Of a stretch of 64,000 nucleotides of DNA, positions 8,322 to 16,745 are shown piece by piece. Each line of letters starts with the position of its first letter. Position 1 is the stretch's first letter. The position numbers and the translations under genes were made by a program. Source of the stretch: Calothrix sp. PCC 7716 (GTDB lineage Bacteria > Cyanobacteriota > Cyanobacteriia > Cyanobacteriales > Nostocaceae); NCBI RefSeq assembly GCF_019977735.1, contig NZ_AP025018.1:10482580-10546579 (forward strand), written 5' to 3'. Under the pieces are notes generated by a model, which was not told the DNA's origin, did not search any database, and saw only the letters and a program-made list of their open reading frames with translations.

Positions 8322-9356
8322 ATGGGTAATCTCCAAGACTACAACCCTAGTGGAGTAGGTCAAGCGAATGGGAATCTTTTTGGTTTACCATTTGATTATG
8401 AGTCGGCGAATTTGATTGTTTTTGGGGTTCCGTGGGAGGTAACTGTATCTTACGGCGCCGGCACAGCAAACGGGCCGCAACGAGTTTTAGAAGCATCACC
8501 ACAGTTAGATTTGTTTGATTTTGATAATCCTGATGGATGGAAGCAGGGAATTTTTATGCAGAAGATTGCCCAGGATATATTACAAAAAAACGAATATTAC
8601 CGCACGCGCGCTGCATCTATTATTGACAGATTAGAACAAGGTAAGTCACTCACAGAAACACCAGATTTAACATCTGTAGTTACAGAAATAAACGAAGCAG
8701 GCGCCAATGTCAATCAATGGTTATTTCAAAACTGTCAAGAAGCACTCAATAAAGGTAAGCGAGTTGGTGTTATTGGCGGTGACCACAGTGTTCCATTAGG
8801 TTACTTCCAAGCATTAGCAGCAAAGTATCCTGATTTTGGAATTTTACATATTGATGCACATGCCGATTTACGTGACGCATATGAAGGATTTAAATATTCT
8901 CATGCATCAATTATGTTTAACGCCATGAAAATTCCGCAAATCTCTAAGTTAGTTCAAGTAGCTTTACGCGATATTTGTCATGAAGAAGTTGATTTCATTA
9001 ACAACTCAAACAATCGCATAGTCGCCTACTACGACTCACTAATCAAGCAAAGACAATATTCTGGCGCCACCTGGATAGATTTATGCCGAGAAATCGTTAA
9101 TAATCTACCCCAACACGTTCATATTAGCTTCGATGTTGACGGTTTAGACCCAAAACTTTGTTCAAAAACAGGTACTCCAGTACCAGGTGGTTTAGAACTA
9201 GAACAAGCTTATTGTTTATTTAGAGAACTAGTAAACAGTGGTAGAAAAATTATTGGCTTTGACTTGTGCGAAGTTGGTGATGCTGAGTGGGATGGAAATG
9301 TTGGCGCCAGAATTGTTCTAAAACTAGCAAACTTTCTAGATTTATCTTGGCACTAA
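8322..9356 (+). CDS. Agmatinase/arginase-family ureohydrolase
   Basis: Binuclear-metal hydrolase that releases urea from a guanidino substrate. GGDHS (152-156), DAHAD (178-182) and FDVDGLDP (270-277) supply the metal ligands H155, D178, H180, D182, D271 and D273. At 344 residues it carries N-terminal and internal insertions typical of cyanobacterial members. Agmatine is the expected substrate and would feed putrescine to spermidine synthase, but some cyanobacterial homologues hydrolyse guanidine, so the substrate is unproven. The ATG at 8322 has GGAAG about ten bases upstream. Confidence 0.88.
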   Translation: MGNLQDYNPSGVGQANGNLFGLPFDYESANLIVFGVPWEVTVSYGAGTANGPQRVLEASPQLDLFDFDNPDGWKQGIFMQKIAQDILQKNEYYRTRAASIIDRLEQGKSLTETPDLTSVVTEINEAGANVNQWLFQNCQEALNKGKRVGVIGGDHSVPLGYFQALAAKYPDFGILHIDAHADLRDAYEGFKYSHASIMFNAMKIPQISKLVQVALRDICHEEVDFINNSNNRIVAYYDSLIKQRQYSGATWIDLCREIVNNLPQHVHISFDVDGLDPKLCSKTGTPVPGGLELEQAYCLFRELVNSGRKIIGFDLCEVGDAEWDGNVGARIVLKLANFLDLSWH

Positions 9357-9363
9357 TATTTCT

Positions 9364-9426
9364 TGTGGAACAGGCATCCCTGCCTGTTTATTATGTAGGA
9401 ACGGGCAAGGATGCCCATTCCACAAG
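9364..9426. repeat. Dispersed repeats, GGAACAGGCATCCCTGCC family
   Basis: Two related hairpins in tandem (GGAACAGGCATCCCTGCCTGTT, then AACGGGCAAGGATGCCCATT). Relatives occur at 13735-13752, 29821-29839 and 63073-63096, all in spacers after genes. Confidence 0.8.
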
Positions 9427-9477
9427 ATAATGTTTTCCACAAGATAATGTTTTCCACAAGATAATGTTTTCCACAAG
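9427..9477. repeat. 17-bp tandem repeat, three copies
   Basis: Unit ATAATGTTTTCCACAAG, perfect three times, preceded by a partial CACAAG. It appears to have grown from the end of the preceding dispersed repeat, which also ends in CCACAAGATAA elsewhere (13755). Confidence 0.9.
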
Positions 9478-9495
9478 ATGGTTTGGTAGATTAAA

Positions 9496-9948
9496 TTATT
9501 CAATCTGACAACGACCTTGACTACACTCCATACGTTGTTGACGCTCTCGCACAACTGTTGCCAAATTTGGTCTTCCTGTTAAAGCAAGGCGCCAGTCTGC
9601 CCAAATACCATATATAAAATCAGCTATGGCGCCGATAACGGGCAACTTCGTTACAGCATAAACCCATCCCATCCCCAAAGTTTCGTAAATACGGCGAAAC
9701 ACTTCAACATTTTTGACTAGTGTTCCATCAGGCAATACTGCGTGAATACGACCCATTGCAGTTTCAAAGTCAACCCCACCGTTTGCTGAAGGGTTATAGT
9801 TTTCATCCGCAATATCTACAAAAGCAACTAACCCTCTACCAGCATCTCGCTTCTTTAAAAAGTTGACTTCGCGTACACATAAGGGACATTCACCGTCATA
9901 TAACAGCTTAATTTTCCAATCAGATGTTTTTGTACTTAGTGATGACAT
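9496..9948 (-). CDS. DCC-family thiol-disulfide oxidoreductase-like protein (DUF393)
   Basis: 150 residues. The DCC motif DGECPLC sits at about 18-24, in the context LLYDGECPLCVREVNFLKKRD, and gives a CxxC pair. The rest follows the YuxK/DUF393 pattern (F.DIAD, MG.IHAVLPDG, a hydrophobic segment at about 100-112). Family members are presumed redox proteins, but no substrate is known. The C-terminus ends in an extra Cys pair (MECSQGRCQIE). Confidence 0.85.
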   Translation of the reverse strand: MSSLSTKTSDWKIKLLYDGECPLCVREVNFLKKRDAGRGLVAFVDIADENYNPSANGGVDFETAMGRIHAVLPDGTLVKNVEVFRRIYETLGMGWVYAVTKLPVIGAIADFIYGIWADWRLALTGRPNLATVVRERQQRMECSQGRCQIE

Positions 9949-10258
9949 AGGTAATTAATCATACAAGTATATTTAAATCGGGCATTATTACCCATATAAA
10001 ATATTTTACAATTATTCACAAAAATAAATAAACTGTTTGCTTAAGTAAGTTTAATTCACTAGTACTATAAAAAATTTTTAACATGTTGCAGCTGACATTT
10101 GCACTTTATGAAGGTTACAACGTATATGTTGCGTTTGCGCCACTCAGGTGTGAGAAACAATACCTGTTTGTCACAAACATGGCAAAGTAAAATCTGAACG
10201 AAATATTACATTTTCGCTCGGCACCTTGTATAAACTGTGTTTTGTGTACGCGCAAAAA

Positions 10259-10290
10259 AAGCGCTTGGATTTTGACGACTCCTAGCGCTT
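10259..10290 (-). terminator. Intrinsic terminator on the minus strand
   Basis: On the minus strand AAGCGCTAGGA and TCCAAGCGCTT form an 11-bp stem (one mismatch) with a ten-base loop, followed directly by a run of seven T. The nearest upstream minus-strand gene ends 545 bases away, at 10835. It therefore ends either a long 3' UTR or a separate small RNA. Confidence 0.7.
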
Positions 10291-10834
10291 CCCCGTATAA
10301 CTTAATACCAATTCACTAGTTTGCTGCAACATTTGAGGTTTCGCCCTACCCCAGAGTGTAAAGGGTGGAAGCGAAAATAACCTGTGGCAAACATATGGTG
10401 AAGTGGTATCACTCCTTGCACTAACTTAGAATATCCCCTGTGTAATTAGTTGCGGAGTGAGGTGAGTGACACTTTTTCATCTGGCACTAGTCAAAAACTC
10501 ACAGTGTACATTGAACAATTACGTGTATAGCTTTGTCTTACAAAGCACAAATCCTATGTAGTAGCAGAAAATATAGGGGTATTGTATCTATCTTGCGGTT
10601 AATATCTAGCTAAATGCTGAACGTAGTATCATAATTTTTTCGCATCCGGAAGTAAATATACCTAAAATGTCGATAAATTTCACTTTTGCAGAACTCAGGC
10701 GCGACTACAGGGCAAAAGTAAGTTTTTAGATTTGAATTGGAAATTATAAAACCAAATAATCTTTCAACTTAATTTAAATTTAAGTTCAAATGAATTACAT
10801 AATAAACTTGAATTTGTATAGCATTTCTACTTAC
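10291..10834. other. Gene-free segment, possible small RNA on the minus strand
   Basis: No open frame is credible here. The part at about 10320-10480 is richer in G and C and in short complementary stretches than the flanking AT-rich DNA, and it leads into the terminator at 10259-10290. No known cyanobacterial RNA (6S, tmRNA, RNase P RNA, SRP RNA, Yfr1) was recognised. Confidence 0.35.
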
Positions 10835-11716
10835 TTAGCAACGCGCGGAGCGTGGAATCATGAATTTTTGGAGTTCGGGGGTAAATGTGCCGCGAACCAT
10901 TAAGTGTGAATCTCCGTCTAACATTTCTGGTGATGCTTGGGCTTCTGTGTCAAGATAATCTGGACTAAAGTAAATAGAGCAAGATTGAATTGGTTGAGGT
11001 ATTCTTTGTACAAGTTCTTGTAGAGGGAATATGTTCGGCGCCACTAAGTCATATAATTTAAGTTCATTGTTTTGAATGGACATACAGGCAATTGTGTCTA
11101 AGTCTGGAAAGTAATACATAGGCCTTGTCGCTTCGTTGACCAGAAATAAAGGCTTTTCATTAACTATACCTACAATGTTAGATACAGGCGCCCGCGTTTC
11201 TAATAGTCGGTGTAGTAGTCTCGCGTCATCAATATTATTAATATCAAGCAAACGTGTTCCGTTTACACTACCTTCTGAGTTGATACTGGTTGTAAAACTG
11301 TGTTCTTGGACAAAACGAAATCCAAATGGTTGGTAATATTCTGGGTTGGAAGTTGTTAGTACTAAGGTTTCGTAGCGTTTATCGCAATAATCTAATACCT
11401 CATTCATAATTTCACGATAGTAACCACGTCTACGATAATCGGGATGAGTAGATACTGCGTGAACTCCACCAACTATTACGTTTTCTCCCATTAGGCACAT
11501 TGGAATTTCTAATACTCCAACGTGGGCTATTAGACTACCGTCATTATCGAAGCGTGCAAATGGGGTTGATGCATCTTCCCATGCGGCGCCTAGTTTTCTT
11601 GCTTGTTCTGCTAGCGTAGTAAGTTCGGCGCCTGGAAATACAATTTCTAGTAGGTTGAATAGTTTGGAAATAAGGGTAGTGTCTTGTGAGAATGAGCTTT
11701 GATAACGATTCTGCAT
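10835..11716 (-). CDS. GNAT-family N-acetyltransferase
   Basis: 293 residues. The acetyl-CoA binding region is VSTHPDYRRRGYYREIMNEVL (about 92-112), with the R/Q-x-x-G-x-A/Y type loop RRRGYY. It is followed by LTTSNPEYYQPFGFRFV, the usual beta-6/7 end of the fold. The second half resembles Eis-like proteins, which add further domains after the GNAT core. Substrate unknown. Monocistronic. It diverges from the GHMP kinase gene at 11808. Confidence 0.82.
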   Translation of the reverse strand: MQNRYQSSFSQDTTLISKLFNLLEIVFPGAELTTLAEQARKLGAAWEDASTPFARFDNDGSLIAHVGVLEIPMCLMGENVIVGGVHAVSTHPDYRRRGYYREIMNEVLDYCDKRYETLVLTTSNPEYYQPFGFRFVQEHSFTTSINSEGSVNGTRLLDINNIDDARLLHRLLETRAPVSNIVGIVNEKPLFLVNEATRPMYYFPDLDTIACMSIQNNELKLYDLVAPNIFPLQELVQRIPQPIQSCSIYFSPDYLDTEAQASPEMLDGDSHLMVRGTFTPELQKFMIPRSARC

Positions 11717-11807
11717 ATGTTTGAATGATTGTATGGGATAAGTTTTGCATACTACTTATACTACATGGATGTAATAGTGCGGTTTATATTTATTTAAATT
11801 TGTCTAT

Positions 11808-12851
11808 ATGAAGTTGTTTGTACCTGGGCGCCTGTGTTTGTTTGGTGAGCATAGTGATTGGGCGGGGGGTTATCGCCGTTATAATCCTGAGTTGGGAGTA
11901 GGTTATACATTGTTAGTTGGCACAAATCAAGGACTGTATGCAGAAGCTGAAGCGCATCCGAATAAGTTGATTGTGCGTTCTTCTGTTGAAGGTAGCGAGA
12001 TATTGGCTTTACCGATGGAAAAACAGGCTTTATTGCATGAAGCGCAAAAAGGAGGTTTTTTTAGCTATGCGGCAGGAGTTGCTTATCAATTTTTGTCGTA
12101 CTTTCAGGTGGGTGGATTGGAAATTGACAATTATCTGACAGATTTACCAGTTCAGAAGGGTTTATCGTCGAGTGCGGCGATTTGCGTTTTGGTGGCGAGA
12201 GCGTTTAATCAGGTGTATAACTTAAAGTTGACGTTGCGCGGTGAAATGGAGTTTGCTTATTTAGGGGAAATTACCACGCCTTCGCAATGCGGACGTATGG
12301 ACCAAGGGTGTGCATATGGAAATCGTCCCATCGCAATGGTATTCGATAACGAGCGCGCGGAAATAATTGAGTTAAAGGCGCCGAAAAATCTGTATCTTGT
12401 GCTTGTTGATTTGAATGCAGGCAAAAATACTCAAGAAATTTTGGCTAAACTCAATGAGTGTTATCCTTTTGCTAAAAATTCGGTTCAAAGCAATGTTCAA
12501 AAATATCTTAGTACGGTTAGCTATAAAATTACCCAAGCGGCAATTGATGCTCTACAAGCAGGTGATGCAAAACAACTTGGTAATTTGATGCGAACTGCTC
12601 AAGCTGAATTTGACGCCCATCTGATCCCCGGTTGTCCAGAACAGTTAACGGCGCCTGTGTTACATAACTTACTAGATTATCAGCCAATTCAGCGTTATAT
12701 ATTGGGTGGTAAAGGAGTTGGTTCGCAGGGAGACGGAACAGCGCAATTTATTGTTGAAAACGAGGAGAGTCAGCAGCAGGTTATCGACATCATAGAACGT
12801 GACTTTCCCCAAATGCAGTGTTTGAAACTAACGATTTATGCCAGCAAATAA
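11808..12851 (+). CDS. GHMP-family sugar kinase
   Basis: Phosphorylates a small substrate with ATP. The N-terminal substrate motif PGRLCLFGEHSDWAGG (residues 6-21) resembles galactokinase-like enzymes, and the ATP loop PVQKGLSSSAAI is at about 110-121. A C-terminal GGKGVGSQGDGTAQF (about 305-319) matches GHMP motif 3. 347 residues is normal. The stop overlaps the next gene by 14 bases in another frame, so translation is probably coupled. With a GalU-like partner the likely product is a sugar 1-phosphate; glucuronate, galactose and arabinose are candidates. Confidence 0.85.
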   Translation: MKLFVPGRLCLFGEHSDWAGGYRRYNPELGVGYTLLVGTNQGLYAEAEAHPNKLIVRSSVEGSEILALPMEKQALLHEAQKGGFFSYAAGVAYQFLSYFQVGGLEIDNYLTDLPVQKGLSSSAAICVLVARAFNQVYNLKLTLRGEMEFAYLGEITTPSQCGRMDQGCAYGNRPIAMVFDNERAEIIELKAPKNLYLVLVDLNAGKNTQEILAKLNECYPFAKNSVQSNVQKYLSTVSYKITQAAIDALQAGDAKQLGNLMRTAQAEFDAHLIPGCPEQLTAPVLHNLLDYQPIQRYILGGKGVGSQGDGTAQFIVENEESQQQVIDIIERDFPQMQCLKLTIYASK

Positions 12852-13728
12852 AATCACAAAAGCAGTTATTCCCGCAGCAGGTTTTGGAACTAGGTTATTT
12901 CCAACCACTAAAGTAGTTAAGAAAGAACTTTTTCCAGTCATAGATAAAGATGGTAGCGCCAAACCTGTAATTTTCTTAATTATTGAAGAAGCGCTTAGTG
13001 CCGGAATTGAGGAAATTGCTATTATCGTTCAACCTGATGATAAATCCGTTTTTAAGAAGTTATTTAAAAGACCACCAAGTGCAGCATTATTTGAAAAGCT
13101 AACGCCAGAAAATCAAAAGCTTAGTAAACGTTTAGTTGATATTGGCGACCGAATTAAGGTCATTACCCAAGATAAGCAAGAAGGTTATGGTCATGCTGTA
13201 TATTGCGCGAAAGAATGGGTAGACAATGAACCATTTTTATTAATGCTTGGCGACCATATATATTCATCGAAAGAAAAAAAATCTTGTGCAAAACAAGTTT
13301 TAGATATATACGAAAAAGTTAACCACAGCGTTATTGGTTTAACTACCGTTAATTCAGACCTTTTACATAAAGTTGGATGTGTAACAGGTACTTGGAAAGA
13401 GCAAAACTCGATTTTATCGATATCACAAGTTTCTGAAAAACCAGCAATTGAATACGCGCGTAAAAACTTGCGTGTAGATGGTTTGGGAGAAGATGAGTTT
13501 TTAAGTATATTTGGATTATATGCTTTAACACCGACTATTTTTGATTGTTTAGAAGACGACATTAATAATAATGTTCGGATGAAAGGAGAATTTCAGCTTA
13601 CTACTTGCTTGGATACATTAAGACAGCGTGCGGGTATGACGGGTTATGTTGTGCAAGGTAAGTTTTATGATGTTGGAATGCCTGATGCTTATTTACAATC
13701 TTTGATTGATTTTAGGAATAGGGAATAG
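12838..13728 (+). CDS. UTP-glucose-1-phosphate uridylyltransferase-like nucleotidyltransferase
   Basis: Makes a nucleotide sugar from a sugar 1-phosphate. The signature VIPAAGFGTRLFPTTKVVKKELFPV is at about 10-34, with GxGTR for nucleotide binding and the catalytic Lys region. MLGDHIYSS (135-143) holds the metal-binding Asp, and the GalU-type ending GKFYDVGMPDAYLQSL is at 275-290. 296 residues matches GalU. Starts inside the kinase gene (ATG at 12838), so the two form a unit that may activate one sugar in two steps. Confidence 0.85.
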   Translation: MPANKITKAVIPAAGFGTRLFPTTKVVKKELFPVIDKDGSAKPVIFLIIEEALSAGIEEIAIIVQPDDKSVFKKLFKRPPSAALFEKLTPENQKLSKRLVDIGDRIKVITQDKQEGYGHAVYCAKEWVDNEPFLLMLGDHIYSSKEKKSCAKQVLDIYEKVNHSVIGLTTVNSDLLHKVGCVTGTWKEQNSILSISQVSEKPAIEYARKNLRVDGLGEDEFLSIFGLYALTPTIFDCLEDDINNNVRMKGEFQLTTCLDTLRQRAGMTGYVVQGKFYDVGMPDAYLQSLIDFRNRE

Positions 13729-13734
13729 TGGGAG

Positions 13735-13752
13735 ACGGGCAGGGATGCCCGT
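13735..13752. repeat. Dispersed palindrome, ACGGGCAGGGATGCCCGT
   Basis: Member of the family at 9364, placed between the convergent nucleotidyltransferase and S66 peptidase genes. Confidence 0.8.
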
Positions 13753-13794
13753 TCCACAAGATAAAGTTCTATAAGATAAGTTATTATAAGATAA

Positions 13795-14811
13795 TTATTG
13801 TACTGCTGGTTCTAACATTTTGATTACTCCCAAACTGGCATCTATTTCTACTTCGGCGCCAAGAGGTATCGTAAATTTATCTTTAATATGACCTATCATT
13901 GAACCGTACCAAGCTGGAATACCCTGTGGTTGAATATGCTCTTTAAGTACTTCAATTAAAGCAAATGTCGGCGCCTCTCCTGGCTTACAATTGGTACATT
14001 GTCCAAAAATCAGTCCAGATATTTGGTTGAGAATTCCTGCGTTCTTTAATTGTGTTAGCATTCGGTCAACACGGTAAACATCTTCACCAATGTCTTCTAA
14101 AAATAAAATGCGACGGTTCCATGAGGGAAGGTATATAGAACCGACCATTGCACATAGTACTGATAGGTTTCCACCAACCAGTTTACCTTTTGCTTTACCT
14201 GGTGTGATAACTTGAATATTGCCTGAAGAGGTTGTTGGGTTTTGCATTGTCACTGTCGCACCATCAAATAAAACAGGTTTGAGGTAAGAAAGTGTAAAGT
14301 CGTTCCAAGTTGATGTCGCAACTGGGCCGTGAAAAGTAATAATGCGACTACGGGCGCCAATCGCTAATAATAATGATGTAATGTCGCTGTAGCCAAGAAT
14401 AATTTTAGGATTGTTGCGAATACGAGTATAGTCGAGTAGCGGTAATATCCGATTACAACCCCAACCTCCACGCATCCCAATTATTGCCTGAACTGCGGAA
14501 TCTGTAAACATTGCGTTAATATCGAACGCTCGTTCGCTATCTTGTCCTGCTAAGTACCCGTACTGTTTTAATACATACTTTCCGAGTTTAACTTTTAGCC
14601 CCAATTTCATCAAAGTCTGTTGTGCAGTCTCAACATCACTTTGTTCAACAATACTCGCTGGCGCCACTAACCCAACAGTATCACCAATTCGTAAGCGCGG
14701 CGGTTTAATTATAGTTTGTGGTGGTATTCCTCTGACTTTTGGCGCCGATAAAATCGTGGATAAAGCTGTAATTCCAGAGGTAGTTAAAAACTGACGACGG
14801 TTTATATTCAT
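13795..14811 (-). CDS. LD-carboxypeptidase family protein (peptidase S66), Tat-exported
   Basis: Cleaves the L,D bond of peptidoglycan tetrapeptides by family. The N-terminus NRRQFLTTSGITALSTILSAP (4-24) is a twin-arginine signal, so the protein is folded before export; this fits a periplasmic S66 enzyme rather than the cytoplasmic LdcA of enterobacteria. The catalytic serine is in GYSDIT (about 141-146), the glutamate in FLEDIGEDVYRVDRM (about 238-252), and the histidine in MIGHIKDKFTIPLG (near 313). 338 residues. Confidence 0.88.
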   Translation of the reverse strand: MNINRRQFLTTSGITALSTILSAPKVRGIPPQTIIKPPRLRIGDTVGLVAPASIVEQSDVETAQQTLMKLGLKVKLGKYVLKQYGYLAGQDSERAFDINAMFTDSAVQAIIGMRGGWGCNRILPLLDYTRIRNNPKIILGYSDITSLLLAIGARSRIITFHGPVATSTWNDFTLSYLKPVLFDGATVTMQNPTTSSGNIQVITPGKAKGKLVGGNLSVLCAMVGSIYLPSWNRRILFLEDIGEDVYRVDRMLTQLKNAGILNQISGLIFGQCTNCKPGEAPTFALIEVLKEHIQPQGIPAWYGSMIGHIKDKFTIPLGAEVEIDASLGVIKMLEPAVQ

Positions 14812-15008
14812 GCATTTGCAATTTTAACATATCGTAACATATGTCTAAATTAAAATCTGGATTTATTGAGTAAGCTAGGAGCTATGTAAAGCAACGTTTT
14901 CAATGAATAATTAAATATGAAAGTTTTATAGCAAATGTATTCTGATTATTTGACTTTAAATTTTCGTTCAATATATATTCAGCAAGATATATATTTACAA
15001 TTTATTTT

Positions 15009-16745
15009 ATGGTCATCAGCCTCGGTAATAGCGATACTGTATCTATTGAATTAGTTCCAGATACTCAACTCTTAAATTTGGTGACTTCCGGCGCCGAGTT
15101 GGAGTTTTTACCGTTAACAGACTTCCCGATGTACCGTTTGGCACCAGAGGTTATTAAAAAGTTAAAGGCAATTTATGATTTGAGTAAGATAAATGGCACC
15201 ATTATTACACGTCAGCCACATTTTAATAGATTAATTCAAATGATAGTGACGGTTGGATTAATTAATTATTATGGAAATATTCAATATCCTGGAAACCCAA
15301 AATATCAGGCAAAGCTAAATCGCGTTGATTTTGAAAAGCACAAGCAAGCTATGCTTAAAACTGCGTACAAACATGATAAAATTAATACTAATTTGCAGTA
15401 TTATAATCAAGAATCCAAATTATATAACTTTTTTCAAAATATTAAAAGTACTTGGGATTATATCAAATTAAAACAAAAACAAAATCAAGTTTTACAAGTA
15501 TATGACACAAGTAAAAATTATAATTATAATCAAATTGAGCAAACTGTTTTAGCTATTTTTAATCGTCTCGAAGCTTTAAATTTAGTAGAGGCGCCAGGTG
15601 ATAATGTATTAAAGGTGGGAATTGACGGGTCAGTGCATGGTACTAATCAAGAGAACATAGATTATTACGAAAATCTTTATAAACAAAATCGAGATACTCG
15701 ATTTCGATTTAAAATTTATAGTGGTCAAGAAATTGGTTTTCCTGTATGCGAGTCGATAGAAGAAATAATTAATATATATGAATTTGTAGTCTCAACGTTG
15801 AAAAAAAATGGAGTCCACTTTTCTACAACATCAGGAGTACATTTACATATAGGTATAAAAAATCAATACAAAACCACTGAAGAAATAATTAATCACCTTG
15901 CTAATATTACTTCTGTATCTGCTGCAGTCTCTCAAATTTTAGAGCAAATTCTGCCACCTACAAGAAAAAGTAATATTTATGCAATGCCATTTGGTAATCA
16001 AGTCGATGAACATATAGGACGCTATAAAAAACGTTTGAGTAAATTAGAATATATCCAGAAAAAAATTAATATGGTTAAACAGGGTGTGATTCAAGACCCT
16101 GATTTATTGGATGACCAAGATGCGGCAATCTACGAATTTGTACTTGGTGTCGCGTATGGTATAGCACCTGTACAGCATGAATACAACTACAAAAAAATAT
16201 TGGGCATATCAGGAAAAACAACTTACGAAGTTTTACGTCAAGCTTCAATTATAGTCAGAAATCCTCGTTATACTTCGATAAATATCACCCCGTTTTTACA
16301 AAATATTTCAACTCCGACTTATGAATGGAGAGTTTTAGCATCATGTGAAGATACAGAATTACAAGGTAAATTTTTTACTTTTCTTTATCGCATTATTCAA
16401 AGTCAAAGTGAATGTGCAATTACAAAGCTTATTACAGATTATGAAACTCATCAAGATTATATACATTTTCACTTTCGTGATGGTAGAATTGCCAAGATGG
16501 AAAATACTTTAAGTAATTGGTTAAGTTTTACTAAATGTAATGAATTATTTACTCAAAGTGATTATAACAAGCTTAAAGACGAAGCTTACTGGAAATACTA
16601 TGATGTAAAAAATCAAAAGTATATAAATCCAGAAGATAATCAAAATTGGGTAACAGGTCAATTTTATCAGGCGCCGAACACAGATACAAACACATCACAA
16701 GATTTAGCAATAGTAAGGTTTCTAAATTATGCACTAAATATTTAA
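15009..16745 (+). CDS. Amidoligase-like (ATP-grasp COOH-NH2 ligase type) protein
   Basis: 578 residues. The central part carries features of the amidoligase_2 family: GIDGSVHG (about 203-210), a spaced segment, then FSTTSGVHLHIGI (about 275-287, the G-x-H-x-H-x-G core), and later RNPRYTSINITPF with TYEWRVLASCEDTEL (about 418-450), matching the R..xxN....EFR ending. Such enzymes form amide bonds. The first 110 residues are a separate domain that I do not recognise; LSKINGT.ITR..HFNRLIQMI could be a winged helix. No peptide substrate, peptidase or transporter is next to it. It overlaps the convergent kinase gene by four bases. Confidence 0.6.
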   Translation: MVISLGNSDTVSIELVPDTQLLNLVTSGAELEFLPLTDFPMYRLAPEVIKKLKAIYDLSKINGTIITRQPHFNRLIQMIVTVGLINYYGNIQYPGNPKYQAKLNRVDFEKHKQAMLKTAYKHDKINTNLQYYNQESKLYNFFQNIKSTWDYIKLKQKQNQVLQVYDTSKNYNYNQIEQTVLAIFNRLEALNLVEAPGDNVLKVGIDGSVHGTNQENIDYYENLYKQNRDTRFRFKIYSGQEIGFPVCESIEEIINIYEFVVSTLKKNGVHFSTTSGVHLHIGIKNQYKTTEEIINHLANITSVSAAVSQILEQILPPTRKSNIYAMPFGNQVDEHIGRYKKRLSKLEYIQKKINMVKQGVIQDPDLLDDQDAAIYEFVLGVAYGIAPVQHEYNYKKILGISGKTTYEVLRQASIIVRNPRYTSINITPFLQNISTPTYEWRVLASCEDTELQGKFFTFLYRIIQSQSECAITKLITDYETHQDYIHFHFRDGRIAKMENTLSNWLSFTKCNELFTQSDYNKLKDEAYWKYYDVKNQKYINPEDNQNWVTGQFYQAPNTDTNTSQDLAIVRFLNYALNI

